DNA from: Hanleya hanleyi
Lineage: Eukaryota > Mollusca > Polyplacophora > Lepidopleurida > Hanleyidae
Direction of reading: 5' to 3'
NCBI GenBank assembly: GCA_036873755.1
Contig: JAVTVY010020529.1
Location: forward strand, 17,934-81,933
Length of the DNA: 64,000 bases
Shown here piece after piece: positions 12,354 through 23,464 of the stretch (position 1 is its first letter; every line of letters begins with the position of its first letter). The position numbers were made by a program, and so were the translations under genes. The notes below the pieces were generated by a model. It was not told the DNA's origin and searched no databases. It saw nothing but the letters and a program-made list of their open reading frames with translations.

Positions 12354-12621
12354 CGCACTGCGGTGGCCTAATGGTAGAGCGTCGGCCTCGTAAGCGATAG
12401 GTACTGGGTTCGATCCCAGGCCGGGTCATACCAAAGACTTGAAAAATGGAACTTGTTGCTTCATCGCTTACGCTCAGCATTAAGAGGATAGAACAAGGAC
12501 TGGTTCGCTCGGTGTCAGTATAATGTGACTGAGTGGGGTGTCATGTCTGCCTACGGCATGATATTTCGGTGGGACAGCACTATAAAATGGCAGCATTAGA
12601 TCTGCTCTGTTACAAGTTACA
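12354..12621 (+). mobile_element. tRNA-headed SINE
   Basis: The head has an intact pol III A box (TGGCCTAATGG) and B box (GGTTCGATCCC) spaced as in tRNA. The anticodon stem is imperfect and there is no proper acceptor stem, so this is not a functional tRNA. The body contains GGGGTGTCATGTCTGCC and GGTGGGACAGCACTATAAA, motifs I associate with widespread molluscan SINEs (RUDI / V-SINE-like). The family name is from memory. It starts directly at the end of the minisatellite. Confidence 0.7.
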
Positions 12622-12622
12622 A

Positions 12623-12932
12623 GGATTTAATTCAAACGATAATATTAGCTAAATATTTGGGTAGGCAAAAATTAGATTAACACAAGAGATATAGAAGGAA
12701 ATCAGCAAGTGGACGAGCAAAATCTGCCTTAGAATACAGATTTTTAGACAATACCCCCAGCCTGGCTACAACCTCCTGGATTTAATTCAAACGATAATAT
12801 TAGCTAAATATTTGGGTAGGCAAAAATTAGATTAACACAAGAGATATAGAAGGAAATCAGCAAGTGGACGAGCAAAATCTGCCTTAGAATACAGATTTTT
12901 AGACAATACCCCCAGCCTGGCTACAACCTCCT
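12623..12932. repeat. Exact 155-bp tandem duplication
   Basis: The segment starting GGATTTAATTCAAACG and ending GGCTACAACCTCCT is present twice back to back (12623-12777, 12778-12932), with no difference seen by eye. It directly follows the SINE. Either a very recent duplication or an assembly artefact. Confidence 0.85.
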
Positions 12933-12969
12933 GATCCAAATCAAGGCAATATCATTACATGATCAGAAT

Positions 12970-12989
12970 TTTGTGTGTGTGTGTGTGTA
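12970..12989. repeat. TG microsatellite
   Basis: A short (TG)n run lies near 12972-12988. Confidence 0.7.
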
Positions 12990-13683
12990 TTCTACAATGT
13001 AGGTATCGCCTATATAATTACATAATGTCAGGTGATATACATAGAGTTTCTTATTTTGCCTTCCAGGTATAAGGCTGGGTCAAGTCGACCCAGGGTGCAT
13101 CTGTTTTATTGAAGTATTTAATCTAGGTGTTGATATAAACAACCACTTTACAAGTAGCACTTGAAGGCATCTGTGACCTAATCAGATTAATTCATTCAGA
13201 TTTCTCCATGCTGGCATCTAATGTGGCTAGACAGCCAGAAACTGACACAACTTCTCAATTATTATAACCACAACTGATTAGAGAGTTCATTGTTTTCCTG
13301 ATTGTGTGGGATAATGGGCTATATATCTGACAGCCAAGCTATAATCAGCCAGCCATAATTAATTCAATAATAAAACAATTACTTAATCACACATACGTCA
13401 CATGGACAGAGTCAGTGTCTTGTGCTAAATTTCATGGAAAACAAATTATTATGGAACCACAGAGAGGTTCTTATGGTACAGAAGGCCAAAGACAAAACAA
13501 GTGTGTTTTTCAGTGTTCAGGGAACATTTAGGGTACATGTATGTCCTTATTTGTATGTAGGGACAATTTTCTGTTTTTGCAAAGCTTAAGTTTTGGAAAA
13601 AATGCCTGTCAAAAACCGGTAAGTGTAAACTGGCATACATGTACATGTAGTGTAGTCTGAGATACATGTAAGTTGAAATTGAA

Positions 13684-14286
13684 AAAGGAGATGCTACATA
13701 TATGTGTATGATATGGTGAGATTTTGGCCTATACGTGGTATGGCTAAAATCGAAAAAAATAAAATGCCCTCAAAATAATTCTTTTAATGTAATGACAAGA
13801 GAAAATATACATGTATGTACACAATATGTAAAAGTTCTAGATCGATTGCTTTATCATTGTAGTCATGACATGAAATTGAAATCTGCGGCATGTGCTATTT
13901 CGTGAAAAAAAAGGTCTAAATCGAGTTATTTAAACACACATTTAGACACAAAGGACCACATGGACCAAAAAGATTTTCCAGCAGTGGAGTTCTAATGCCA
14001 CTGCACATCACCAAGTTAAATGGTGATTTGGTCCAAAGGGTCCTTCATGTCTAAATGTGCATTTAAATGACTTGAGTTAGACCCATTTCTCACGAAATAG
14101 CACATGCTGCGGATTTCAGTTTCATGTCATAACTACAATCATAACGCAAACGAGCTAGAACTTTCACATATTGTATACATATATTTTCTCTTGCCGTTAC
14201 ATTAAAACACAATTATTTATAGGACATATTATTTTTTCGATTTAAACCGCACCACGTATATAGGCCAAAATCCTGCCTCTCCTTTG
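13684..14286. repeat. Long inverted repeat, about 600 bp
   Basis: Two arms of roughly 290 bp pair around a centre near 13990. Matching blocks include CTGCGGCATGTGCTATTTCG on the left with CGAAATAGCACATGCTGCGG on the right, GGCCTATACGTGG with CCACGTATATAGGCC, and CACATTTAGACA with TGTCTAAATGTG. The loop contains smaller hairpins (GCAGTGG...CCACTGC and ATCACC...GGTGAT). Arms are imperfect. It may be a fold-back/MITE element; a transcript would form a long hairpin RNA. Confidence 0.8.
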
Positions 14287-15469
14287 TAGAAAAAAAAGTC
14301 CTTGGATGTGAAAATTGCATGCTTTCAGGAATTCCCCATTTTCCCAGATACATGTATGTCTCTATAAATTGCTGCATCAGATACAAAATACTTCAGATAC
14401 ATGTATTTAATAATCTGATAGAAATGCGAATTATTTATAATTATTATTTTGCATGTAAAAAGTGAAATATGATCTCATCGTATCAGTGTTCAGGCTCAAC
14501 GGTACAGTTGTTTAGTGTAGCAATTGCAGGCTGTGGCAGCTGGTGTCACATGGTGTCACATTGCTGCAGTTTATTGCATTTGATCTGGCTTCACCCAGAT
14601 TAATGTTTTCCTTGCATGTCTGACGTGCATACATCAAGACCTTTCCTAATACTTGTAGAGGGAACCCCAACAACAGTGGTATAATTTTAGCAGGTGTATC
14701 TTTTTTAATTTTCCCCAATGGCCAAACGATGTAAGAGATTTCCATACAAGTGACACCTGCCCTCCTTGGAGACATTTTTTTTCCAGTCATACCATTTGTC
14801 TTGAGGATTCCACTCTAAACTTCAATCACCAACATGTCAGGTTTGGTCCATCTTTCGTTTATTTAAGAGTCCTGAAACAAGGAGAAGAATAGTTTCCATG
14901 CAGAACAATGAGCCTAGACAGGTACAAGGTCAGTAGTACAAAGGTCATAACAATAGAAACTTACATGAAAGACCAACTGGAAGTTCAGTCTGACATGGGG
15001 AATGTTTTTTCTCATAAACAAATACTAAAGTGATCCCATTTATTTTATTGTTGGAAATATAACCGGACCTTATCCACTAGTTACTCCTGCATTATAACTT
15101 GACCTTATCCACTTATAGTTTCTCCTAAATTATAACAGAACCTTATCCACTAGTTACTCCTGTATTATAACAGGACCTTATCCACTTATATATAGTTTCT
15201 CCTGCATTATAACAGGACCTTATCCACTAGTTACTCCTGCATTGTAACAGGACCTTATCCACTTTCAGTTTCTCCTACATTATAACAGGACCTTATCCAC
15301 TAGTTATTCCTGCATTATAACAGGACCTTATTCACTTATATAGTTTCTCCTACAATGTACATTATAATAGAACCTTATCCACATATAGTTTTTTCCTACA
15401 TTATAATGGGAACTTAGCCACATATAGTTTCTCCTGCATTATAACAGGACCTTACTCACTTATAGAGCT

Positions 15470-15608
15470 GTACTGACTGGGCTGATCAGTGTCCAGGATA
15501 ATAGGAACTGTGGACACTTGTGTTCTGGCACATGTACAATGTAGGCACCGGCATGATATGACTGAAAAAATGTTGAAAACGATGTTAAATCCTACTCATT
15601 CACTCACT
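15470..15608 (+). mobile_element. Short SINE-like repeat, copy 1
   Basis: Contains GGGCTGATCAGTGTCCAGG, AATAGGAACTGTGGACACT, then ATGATATGACTGAAAAAATG and a tail AAATCCTACTCATTCACTC. Similar copies lie at 22166-22312 and 23818-23932. The tail resembles that of the longer SINE-like family in this window. Confidence 0.65.
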
Positions 15609-15761
15609 CCTAGTTTCTCTACAGGACCATATCCACATATATTGTTTCCTACATTATAACAGGACCATATCCACATGTAGTTTCTCCTACATTATAACAG
15701 GACCATATCCACATGCAGTTTCTCCTACATTATAACAAGACCTTATTCACATATAGTTTTT

Positions 15762-16362
15762 ACCCCTCGGCCAAGTTTGGCCTAGGGGTATTGTCGTCAT
15801 CATGTACGGCTGTCCGTCCGTTACCGCGATATCTACAGAACCGTTTCATGCATGGCAACCAAACTTGTTACATCTATTTATCTTCACGTAAATCAGAAGC
15901 CTATCGAAAATGAGTCATCTCGGACAATATTTTGCAGAGTTATGCCCCTTTTTACAAATAAAAATCCATTTATGATTTGTTATTGTGATCATTTCAGAAC
16001 CGTTCCATATACAACATCCTAACGTGATACAGTTGTTTCTCTTGACCTGAACTAGATGCCTATCGAAAATGAGTCGTGTCAGAAAGTATTTTGCAGAGTT
16101 ATGCCCCTTGTCTAATAAAATCCACTAATTCCTATGTTAAGTTTGCATATAATTTCTATATCATGTTTGTATACTATCACATTTATTATTGATTGGATGA
16201 CTGATTTATTGATTTATTCTCTTACACAATGCGAAGAATGCCTGCACTTACAATACCAGGGGTAAATATTTCTTCCCACAAGCCAATCAATTGGTAGAGA
16301 CACCCTTACATTATAACAGCTGGGGGTCAGAGCCGAGGGGTTACGATAGCGCAGCTTCATGT
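15762..16362 (+). mobile_element. ACCCCTCGG element E1
   Basis: Starts with the hairpin head ACCCCTCGGCC..GGCCTAGGGGT, then TTGTCGTCATCATGTACGG and GTCCGTCCG, followed by modules with ATATCTACAGAACCG and GAGTTATGCCCCT. It ends with the conserved tail (CCAGGGGTAAATATTTC ... GAGCCGAGGGG, then GCGCAGCTTCATGTT). The head ACCCCTCGGC and tail GCCGAGGGGT form a short inverted pair. It is inserted in a 38-bp minisatellite unit, which fixes both junctions within a few bases. No ORF of note. Confidence 0.7.
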
Positions 16363-17246
16363 TCTTACATTATAACAGGACCATACCCACATACAATTTC
16401 TCTTACATTTAACAGGGTCTTATCCACATATAGTTTCTTCTACATTATAACAGGGCCTTATCCACATATAGTTTCTCCTACATTACAACATGACCTCATC
16501 CACATATATTTTCTCCTACATTATAGCAGGACCTCCTCCACATATATTTTCTCCTGCATTATAACAGAACCTTTTCCACATAGTTTCCCATACATTACAA
16601 CAGGGTCTTATCCACATATAGTTTCTCCTACATTATAACAGGACCTCATCCACATATAGTTCCAACTACATTATAACAGGACCTATTCCACATAGTTTCT
16701 CCTACATTATAACAGGACCTTATCCACATTTAGTGTGTCCTACATTATAACAGGACCTCATCCACATATAGTTCCAACTACATTATAACAGGACCTATTC
16801 CACCCACATACAATTTCTCCTACCTTATAACAGAACCTTATCCACATATACATGTAGTCTCTCCTGCATTTTACAGGGCCTTAATCCACATACATGTATA
16901 GTTCATCCTACATTACAACAGGACCTTATCCACATATAGTTTCTCCTACATTATAACAGGGTGTTCTCCACATATAGTTTCTCCTACATTATAACATGGT
17001 CTTAACCACATATAGTTTCTCCTACATTATAACATGGTCTTAACCACATATATTTTCTGCTACATTATAACAGGACCTTATCCGCATATATTTTCTCCTA
17101 CATTATAACAGGGCCTTATAGTTTCTCCTATATTATGACAGGAGCTTATCCACCTATAGTTTCTTCCACATTATAACAGGACCTTATCCACATTATAACA
17201 GAAATTTCTCTTACATTTAACAGGATCTTATCCACATGTAGTTTTT

Positions 17247-17731
17247 ACCCCTCGGCCAACTTTGGCCTAGGGGTATTGTCGTCATCATGTACGGCTGTCC
17301 GTACGTCCGTCCGTCCGTTACCGCGATATCTACAGAACCGTTTCATGCATGGCAACCAAACTTGTTACATCTATTTATCTTCAACAGAAGCCTATCCCTT
17401 CGGACAATCCACAAATATAAATCCATTTATGTTTGTTATTGTGATAATTTCAGAACTGTTCCATATACATCCTATGATACAGTTGACCTGAACTAGTGCC
17501 ATCGATGAGTAGTTTTGCTTATGCCCCTTGTCTACCGTTACCGCGATATCTATATGCATGGCAACCAAACTTGTTACATCTATTTATCTTCACGTAAGTC
17601 AGAAGTCTATCGAAAATGAGTCATCTCGGACAATATAGAGTTTGCCCCTTTTTACAAATAAAAATCTTTATGATTTATTGTGATAATTTCAGAACCATTC
17701 CATATACAACATCCTAACGTGACCTCTTGAC
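17247..17731 (+). mobile_element. ACCCCTCGG element E2 (deleted, no tail)
   Basis: Has the same head and GTCCGTCC run as E1, followed by module sequence with many internal deletions. It returns to the minisatellite at CTCCACATATAGTTTC without the conserved tail, so it is a degraded copy or was rearranged. Confidence 0.65.
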
Positions 17732-17835
17732 CTCCACATATAGTTTCTCCTACATTATAACAGGACCTCGTCCACATATAGTTTCTCCTACATTATAGCA
17801 GTTATGTCCAAACTCAGGAAAACTAGAAACCATTG

Positions 17836-18041
17836 ATTATTGTTTCCTCTAGGATTATAGATCCTCTTGAGCTTTATTCTCTGACCATTAAGCCATTGAT
17901 CATTAAGACCATTACATTGATTAGAGTGAGACCAGACACAACTGCTATATTGTTTCCTCTAGGATTATAGATCCTCTTGAGCTTTATTGATCATTAAGAC
18001 CATTACATTGATTAGAGTGAGACCAGACACAACTGCTATAG
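17836..18041. repeat. About 100-bp tandem duplication
   Basis: TTGTTTCCTCTAGGATTATA through CCAGACACAACTGCTATA occurs twice (from about 17842 and from about 17949). The second copy lacks about 20 bp. Confidence 0.75.
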
Positions 18042-18059
18042 TCTTAGATTGACCAGTTT

Positions 18060-20210
18060 TAATGAGCGCCACTTTCTGAGACAAGCTGGACTGGTGGCAT
18101 TTATCACACATTGCAAAATAACAGTTGAATTTCACGTGTCAATGTTTCAATGCTGTTATAATGGAGTAATACAAAATTGTTTGCTCTTGCACGCTTTGGC
18201 TCTTAATATTGTAGTTGTTTAAGGTGGTGACCATGTGTTTATCGATCAGTCACGAGCTAAGGTTCAGGTGCGATGGCACAGCGGATCTGCATTATGTCAG
18301 ATTATGGACAAACTTTGTACAATTACATTGGATTTTGTCGGATTATTGCCATTGTCTGTTATGGCATTCTGTAATCTCCCCCCTCAGTGTCCTGTGACAA
18401 GGGTCTCTTACAAAGTGTCCCCAGCATACATCGCCATGACAATGCGACAAGACGAAAACTTCATTCGATTTATCATGTTTTTCCATCTGCTGCCAACTCC
18501 TTAGCAGTAGTGTGATAGATCATTTTATTTTTTCCACTGGGTTGTCCCCACAAGAATCGGTGAAAAAATGGAAGAAACGTTAGGGGTTTTCATTAATCCC
18601 TCTAGAGCTGAGTCAGCGAGTGGACGTAACACAAGCCGTGCTTCCACTCTATCGGGCGTGCATGTGCAGGCACAGCTAGTTGCTGCGACACATAAAACTA
18701 TTGTTCCGTCAAAGACAATATTGACATTTTTGTCTCCTGAGAACCAAAGTGCCATTGATTCCAATCTCACAGCTGTGGACGTGTTGGTCAGAGCTTCAGC
18801 GTTAGCTCCCATAATGTTTTTTGCACCCATCCAACTGCATTTCCAGCATACAGGCCAATTAGAAGGGTTCAGTGAATATCCCAGAATGCAGTGTGTGAAG
18901 TATGTGGACTGTCACTTTGAGATGGGTCAGATATCTGGAACTTGGTAGGCTTTGTTCCGATAAAATATTAATTACTGATCAGCCGTTCCCTGTGTGCATG
19001 CTTGTTGAGTTACATTGGGCAATTTAGAACTTTCTAGTAGCCAAACTTTTATTTATTTTTTTCATTTTTCATTTTTCATTTTTTTTTTTTTTTTTTTGGC
19101 AATGCCTTTCACCAAGTCCTTTGTTCAGATGAAATATTATCATTTTAGAGATTCTTTTGGGGGGGCAACAGAATGAATAATACCCTCAAACTGTCAATTG
19201 GGAATTCTCAAATGACAATTTCTGGAGGTCGAAGGACTCACAATAGAGCGGGGGCAGCTTGCACAGTCGAGGTCCCGCTGTCTTTTGTCATCCTAACTGG
19301 CAGGGACAGTTGGCAATCAGGTTTTAGCAGCTCCATGTTTTATCCCTTCCTTACGAGTCTGATTATTCCATTGATCTTCCGGGATTACCTCAACTCTGTC
19401 TTTGTCATTTGCCACAGCTCTGGCACGACACTGGCAAAACCTTACATATTGCATGTCTTGGTCACCCAAATGTTAACGAGATGGAACGTGTCAGTCGAAG
19501 CAGTATGACAAGAATCATCATAATCTTGATAAGCTTTAATTCAACTGTTCTGTCCTTTCGACGCCTGTCCATTCTGAGGGAGGAGACCTTCAGAAATCTA
19601 GCTTAAGATTTGCAGGGACTGATCACTCACCACTTAACGCTTCCTCCATCTGATACCAGAGTAAAAAAATAGCTCTCCTAACTTGAAGTTGACTATCAGT
19701 ATTAAATACATTACATGCATATATTACACTTTATATATAAAGTAGCATCACATGTAAGTTACTGTCACATTCACTGCCCTCATCATTGAGGGTACATGTT
19801 GTACATGTACATCAGTACTTAACGTTACAAAAATTCTCTTGAAGCTCAGCGCTGCATGTATTCTGCAGCTCACTTGAAATTTCCGAACAAGAAAGCCCTG
19901 CAGAAATTCAAAATTGCTCATGATAAATAAACATAGCAGACACATCCAGCATTCATTAGGAAATCCTTCACAGAGAATCTTTGTATCTGTAATTGGGACG
20001 TACACAATAATTGCAATCTGGATATAAATAAAGCTGCATCTAACTTGGAAATTCTTTGATCCAGAATTTCAGACATCGTTATGGAAGCAGAAAGTTGAGA
20101 AGAAGTATGTATAACTCAAGACGTAATGTTATGTATAAATATATGAAGTTGAATTGGGGAGAATTAATGATATCCTGAATCCTACTAAGAACATGGAGAA
20201 ACTTTTGTTC
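18060..20210. other. Unassigned stretch with several modest open frames
   Basis: Open frames of 89-126 codons lie at 18215-18504 (+), 18568-18948 (+), 18525-18830 (-) and 19173-19508 (+). The pair at 18.5-18.9 kb overlaps on opposite strands, so at most one can be real. None has a recognised domain or clear splice context. A T-rich low-complexity run lies at about 19040-19100. Confidence 0.4.
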
Positions 20211-20219
20211 AGAAACTAA

Positions 20220-21166
20220 GGCCTTTTTTTTTTATTGATTGGTTTACGGATCCGCCGACCTTCATTTTGCCAAAAGTGAAATAAAAATAAAATTGGATTT
20301 TTGAAAAAAAAATTATTTCTGTCGTATCCGCCGATGTGTCACATTTGCTGACCTCTCTGTCGGAAGAATAAAAACATAAAATTCGCAATATTGGTCTCAT
20401 TTTAATACTTGCTGTGCGTAAAACATCTTATATAAATTCTTCACGCTCGAGTTCGCACGAGTTCAACACTCTGCAGACATCTTGGTCTTGGAGGCGGGTT
20501 ACTTCCCTTGGTTACAGTGGTGGTGGTTTCCGACTTCCATGTTACCTTCGGCTGTAGTTCGGGACCAGACATGACATCATTTCAACGGCGCAGTGTTTGA
20601 AGCCAAGATGGCGGGTTCGGCCTCGCGGTGGTTTTCACTGACTCTTAGACAGGACGCGACCGTCCTTTTCAAGGGCTTTGTCGGTCCAGTAACTGCTGGG
20701 ACGGTGGGGGACTTGGTCTTGAAGGAGATCAGTGACAACGACATATCTGCCGGCCTCAGTCTGTCCAAAATAACAGCAGGAAACATGACTTGTCCTGTCA
20801 ACACCCCTATTGAAGTGTTGGTTTCACGCAAAGTGACTGATATTGTCGCTTGGTTGAAGGAAACGTCCACGACTGACACTGAGAATGAACAGGGAAGACC
20901 CTTGACAGCGTTAAACGCGTTAATGATGGCATCCATTTGTCATTGATCTTTTGGTAAATGTCTTGTAATTATTACACTGGCTATTACCTGGATTTGACAT
21001 ATCATTTTTTTTTTTTTTTAACGCCCTCTCCTGTCTAAGAAGTTTGTCAGAAAGTAAAAATAAATAAAGTGTGGAGGCTTGATTTTATTTTTATTTTTTT
21101 TCCATCCTCCGCCTTGACATTTTTGCCAGAAAAATCCGTAAACCAATTAATAAAAAAAAAAAGGCC
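20220..21166. mobile_element. ORF-carrying TIR element, 947 bp, TAA duplication (PIF/Harbinger-like)
   Basis: Inverted termini of about 34 bp (20220-20253 and 21133-21166) start GGCC, then a T run, then TTGGTTTACGGA. Weaker inverted similarity (CCGCC, TTTTGCC, AATAAAAATAAAAT) continues for roughly 100 bp. TAA flanks both ends (20217-20219, 21167-21169). The interior encloses one intact ORF (20608-20946) with GC content well above the flanks. There is no transposase. A competing reading: CTAAGAAGTTTGT occurs at both about 21036 and 21166, so the right inverted segment may be a separate A-rich insertion. Confidence 0.55.
20608..20946 (+). CDS. Predicted 112-residue protein inside a TIR element, function unknown
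   Basis: The ATG at 20608 sits in a strong eukaryotic start context (AAG ATG G). The frame is open for 112 codons and ends in TGA. The protein starts MAGSASRWFSLTLRQDATV, has a soluble, mixed alpha/beta-looking composition (GFVGPVTAGTVGDLVLKEI, ISAGLSLSKI, IEVLVSRKVTDIVAWLKE) and a C-terminal LNALMMASICH. I see no signal peptide, membrane span, zinc finger or catalytic motif. GC content and codon choice look more like host coding DNA than the neighbours. The same frame extends upstream in phase to 20593 without an ATG. It does not look like a Myb/SANT or DDE protein, so it is unlike either known PIF/Harbinger ORF. It may be a captured host exon, a novel element gene, or a single-exon host gene between repeats. 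I do not recognise the family. Confidence 0.5.
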   Translation: MAGSASRWFSLTLRQDATVLFKGFVGPVTAGTVGDLVLKEISDNDISAGLSLSKITAGNMTCPVNTPIEVLVSRKVTDIVAWLKETSTTDTENEQGRPLTALNALMMASICH

Positions 21167-21169
21167 TAA

Positions 21170-22160
21170 GAAGTTTGTAGACATGCACTGCAGACAAAGT
21201 GACCATTCATGGTGAATAAAAAAGTTTAAAAAAACTGAATGTGCTCAAACCTCCTCTCTCGTTTTTGTGTGTACAATCTGAAACATATAGAGTGTAACTC
21301 ATGCTAATTAAAGAACAACATGGGTGTTTGTCAATTTTACTTCGGCAAATTGATTAAATACTAAGTATTAAAGTAAGCAATTGAAGGATAGACGAAAGTA
21401 ATGAATACATACAATAGAGGTTAAAGTTTACTGTGTGTATGCTGCACATCCATTCAAGTGTCACAGTAAACAAACATCATTCAAACACTGGATTGATCAG
21501 TCCATTCAGAAAATGAAAACTAAAGAATTCTACACCTCAAACATGTACTTAGCCTTCTGTCCAAAAATGTCACAAAGCTCGTTCAAGAGATTGGACAGAA
21601 TGTCATACTGGCTGTTTTGGTATTGTAATGTAATATCATGGTTCATTACGTAGATTTTATATTTTGTCCAGGCATAATAATATATGCCACCTACAAAGTT
21701 ATTAGCATCAGTTGTGCATCATTTTGAAGTAGCAGTGACTGCCAAATTATTTTTGAAATCATGACTCAAACTCTGTCGGAAGCTGTGACCCTGTTATTCT
21801 GAAATCGCGATGTCCAATATTTTTCCCGCATTGTCGACATGTCCGTCCTCTTGTCACTGTAATCTCATTCGACCATCTCATCTCGATTATTCCGTGGAGT
21901 CCTCAGTTCATCTTTTACTCCATTTCATGGGAATGTTGACACATCACCCAGCAAATTGTCCAAGGCGTAGTCATAGGTGACCCACTCTGGTCCAACACTG
22001 ACATCAATCAATCGTGATGAATTTTTGTGTAACTCGGCTTCCAGAACCATAGCTCTGTGTACGGAGACAAGAGATATGAGTTAACATAATTCCTAACATC
22101 CGTAATTATATTGGCACTATGTTCATATCAAGATTCTGTTTTGACAATTGCAGTGATGTG
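21170..22160. other. Unassigned AT-rich stretch
   Basis: No gene or clear repeat was recognised. Open frames are short and unsupported. Confidence 0.4.
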
Positions 22161-22165
22161 CCATA

Positions 22166-22312
22166 TGTACATGCTGTACTGGCTGGGCTGATCAGTGTCC
22201 AGGATAATAGGAACTGTGGACACTCATGTTCTGGTACAAGTAGGCACCGTCGTGATATTACTGAAAAAATGTTGAATACCACATTAAATCCTACTCACTC
22301 ACCCACCCACTG
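22166..22312 (+). mobile_element. Short SINE-like repeat, copy 2
   Basis: Starts TGTACTGGCTGGGCTGATCA, continues with AATAGGAACTGTGGACACT and GTAGGCACCGTCGTGATAT, and ends AAATCCTACTCACTCACCC. It is collinear with the copies at 15470 and 23818. Confidence 0.65.
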
Positions 22313-22989
22313 TAGGCTACATTACAAAATTTGAGGTAGATGTACAGATTAGGTAGCTAGGGTACATTAGTTCTAGTTATGACAATTAGATGGTTGAGTT
22401 AACCAAAGGAGTCTCAGGCCTGGAGTCCTCCCTCACTCCTAAATTGATAGAATCATTGGGAAAACAGCTGTAGGTATGAGGTCATACACACCTGCTAATC
22501 ATGATTGCAGGAAAATGGGGACGTGTCTGAGAAAGTATGAGGTAACAGGTTGAAAGGAAACATCACTTCTCCGAATCATGTGATGTTTGTGGTAAGATTA
22601 TCCTATATTAAATGCTTGGTTGTTTTAACTTTATTATTGAATAATATCATTATAATGACTTCATTGGGTTCTGTGTAATTAGGATGTTCAGATTTATTCC
22701 TGAAATCTTTGTGACAGTGGCAGCCCAGTACAGGATACAATCCAACAGCAATGACCCTGGACCCTTGAAAACTGCTTGTCTGAGAAGACAGTTTGCATTT
22801 GCAAACAGTTACTGAATTGTGGTGTGGTTTAGTGCCTACCCTGAGAAGAGCATTCAGTTCAGTGCTATTATCTGAGAAGATCAATGGGTGCCAGGTGGTG
22901 ATGTAGTCTTAGATACATGTATAGGGAGGTCATTTTTCTGTTACCATGTCATTTCAGCATGTGACATTTCAGCACTAAATGTTGAGTAT

Positions 22990-23289
22990 AGCGGAACATT
23001 TCAGCAAGCCACATTTCGGCAACTTTACATGTATTTTACAGGCCAAAATATGATAAAAAAAATTCAATTTTCGCTTTTTCTTTGTAACATACAGGGCTAC
23101 CATACATGTATTGATGGGAAATTCTCGGAAATATTGACAAAATATCTCTGTAAAATCTTCCATATATTTCTGTGCATTATATACATCTCATAACAAGTAA
23201 TAATTTTTTTGGCCAGTTATAACAGTTCTTTTAAACAGATGTGGAAAACAAAGTTGCTGAAATGTTGTTTGCCGAAATGTCGTGCCGCT
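22990..23289. mobile_element. MITE with AGCGG termini, 300 bp
   Basis: Imperfect TIRs of about 38 bp: left AGCGGAACATTTCAGCAAG then CACATTTCGGCAACTTT; the right end is the complement with the two inner phrases exchanged in C/T variants. The interior is AT-rich. The target duplication is not clear. Extra ATTTCAGCA copies lie just upstream (22948-22975). Confidence 0.6.
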
Positions 23290-23448
23290 CCACTTTGTGC
23301 CTAAATATCAATTGTTTTCGGGGTGAAACTGAAGCTGATTAACCTGGGCAGTATACTAAGGGACAGTATTTGGTGTATTATAACCTAATAAAGTGAACAT
23401 GTTAAGCTCATTTAGTTTTATTCATATAATGGTGGGTCTTGAAATTAT

Positions 23449-23464
23449 AAAAAAAAAAAAAAAA
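23449..23464. repeat. A homopolymer run
   Basis: A run of about 16 A; low complexity. Confidence 0.7.

Larger units (their letters stand above)
9125..12357. repeat. 18/22-bp minisatellite (about 3.2 kb, interrupted)
   Basis: Tandem units are built from TGATACACTGAGTGACAATACT (split as TGATACACTGA + GTGACAATACT, 22 bp) and a shorter 18-bp form lacking GAGT. There are variants such as GATATATGTACATTGATAG. The minus strand has no stop triplet in the unit, so long repetitive frames appear on it in all phases; they are artefacts. The array is interrupted by a truncated LINE (about 11132-11836) and a MITE (11942-12106). Confidence 0.9.
14995..17800. repeat. 38-bp minisatellite, interrupted
   Basis: The unit reads about TCCACATATAGTTTCTCC then TACATTATAACAGGACCTTA. 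More than 40 variable copies are present, with two alternating subtypes (ACTAGTTACTCC or ACATATAGTTTCTCC) at the left. The array is interrupted by a short SINE (15470-15608) and two ACCCCTCGG elements (15762-16362, 17247-17731). Frames across it are repeats, not genes. Confidence 0.85.

Noticed and set aside
9125..12357. CRISPR-like repeat array
   Set aside because: Units are contiguous tandem repeats with no unique spacers, and the DNA is clearly eukaryotic.
9120..12358. Many minus-strand frames of 70-141 codons with MYQVLSLSVSS-type repeats
   Set aside because: Direct translation of the 18/22-bp minisatellite; all phases are open because the unit has no stop on that strand.
12354..12428. 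Possible tRNA gene
   Set aside because: A and B boxes are good, but the anticodon stem is imperfect, no acceptor stem closes, and SINE body sequence follows.
18525..18948. Opposed open frames of about 100 and 126 codons
   Set aside because: Mutually overlapping, no recognised domain, no clear splice or start context. Left as unassigned.
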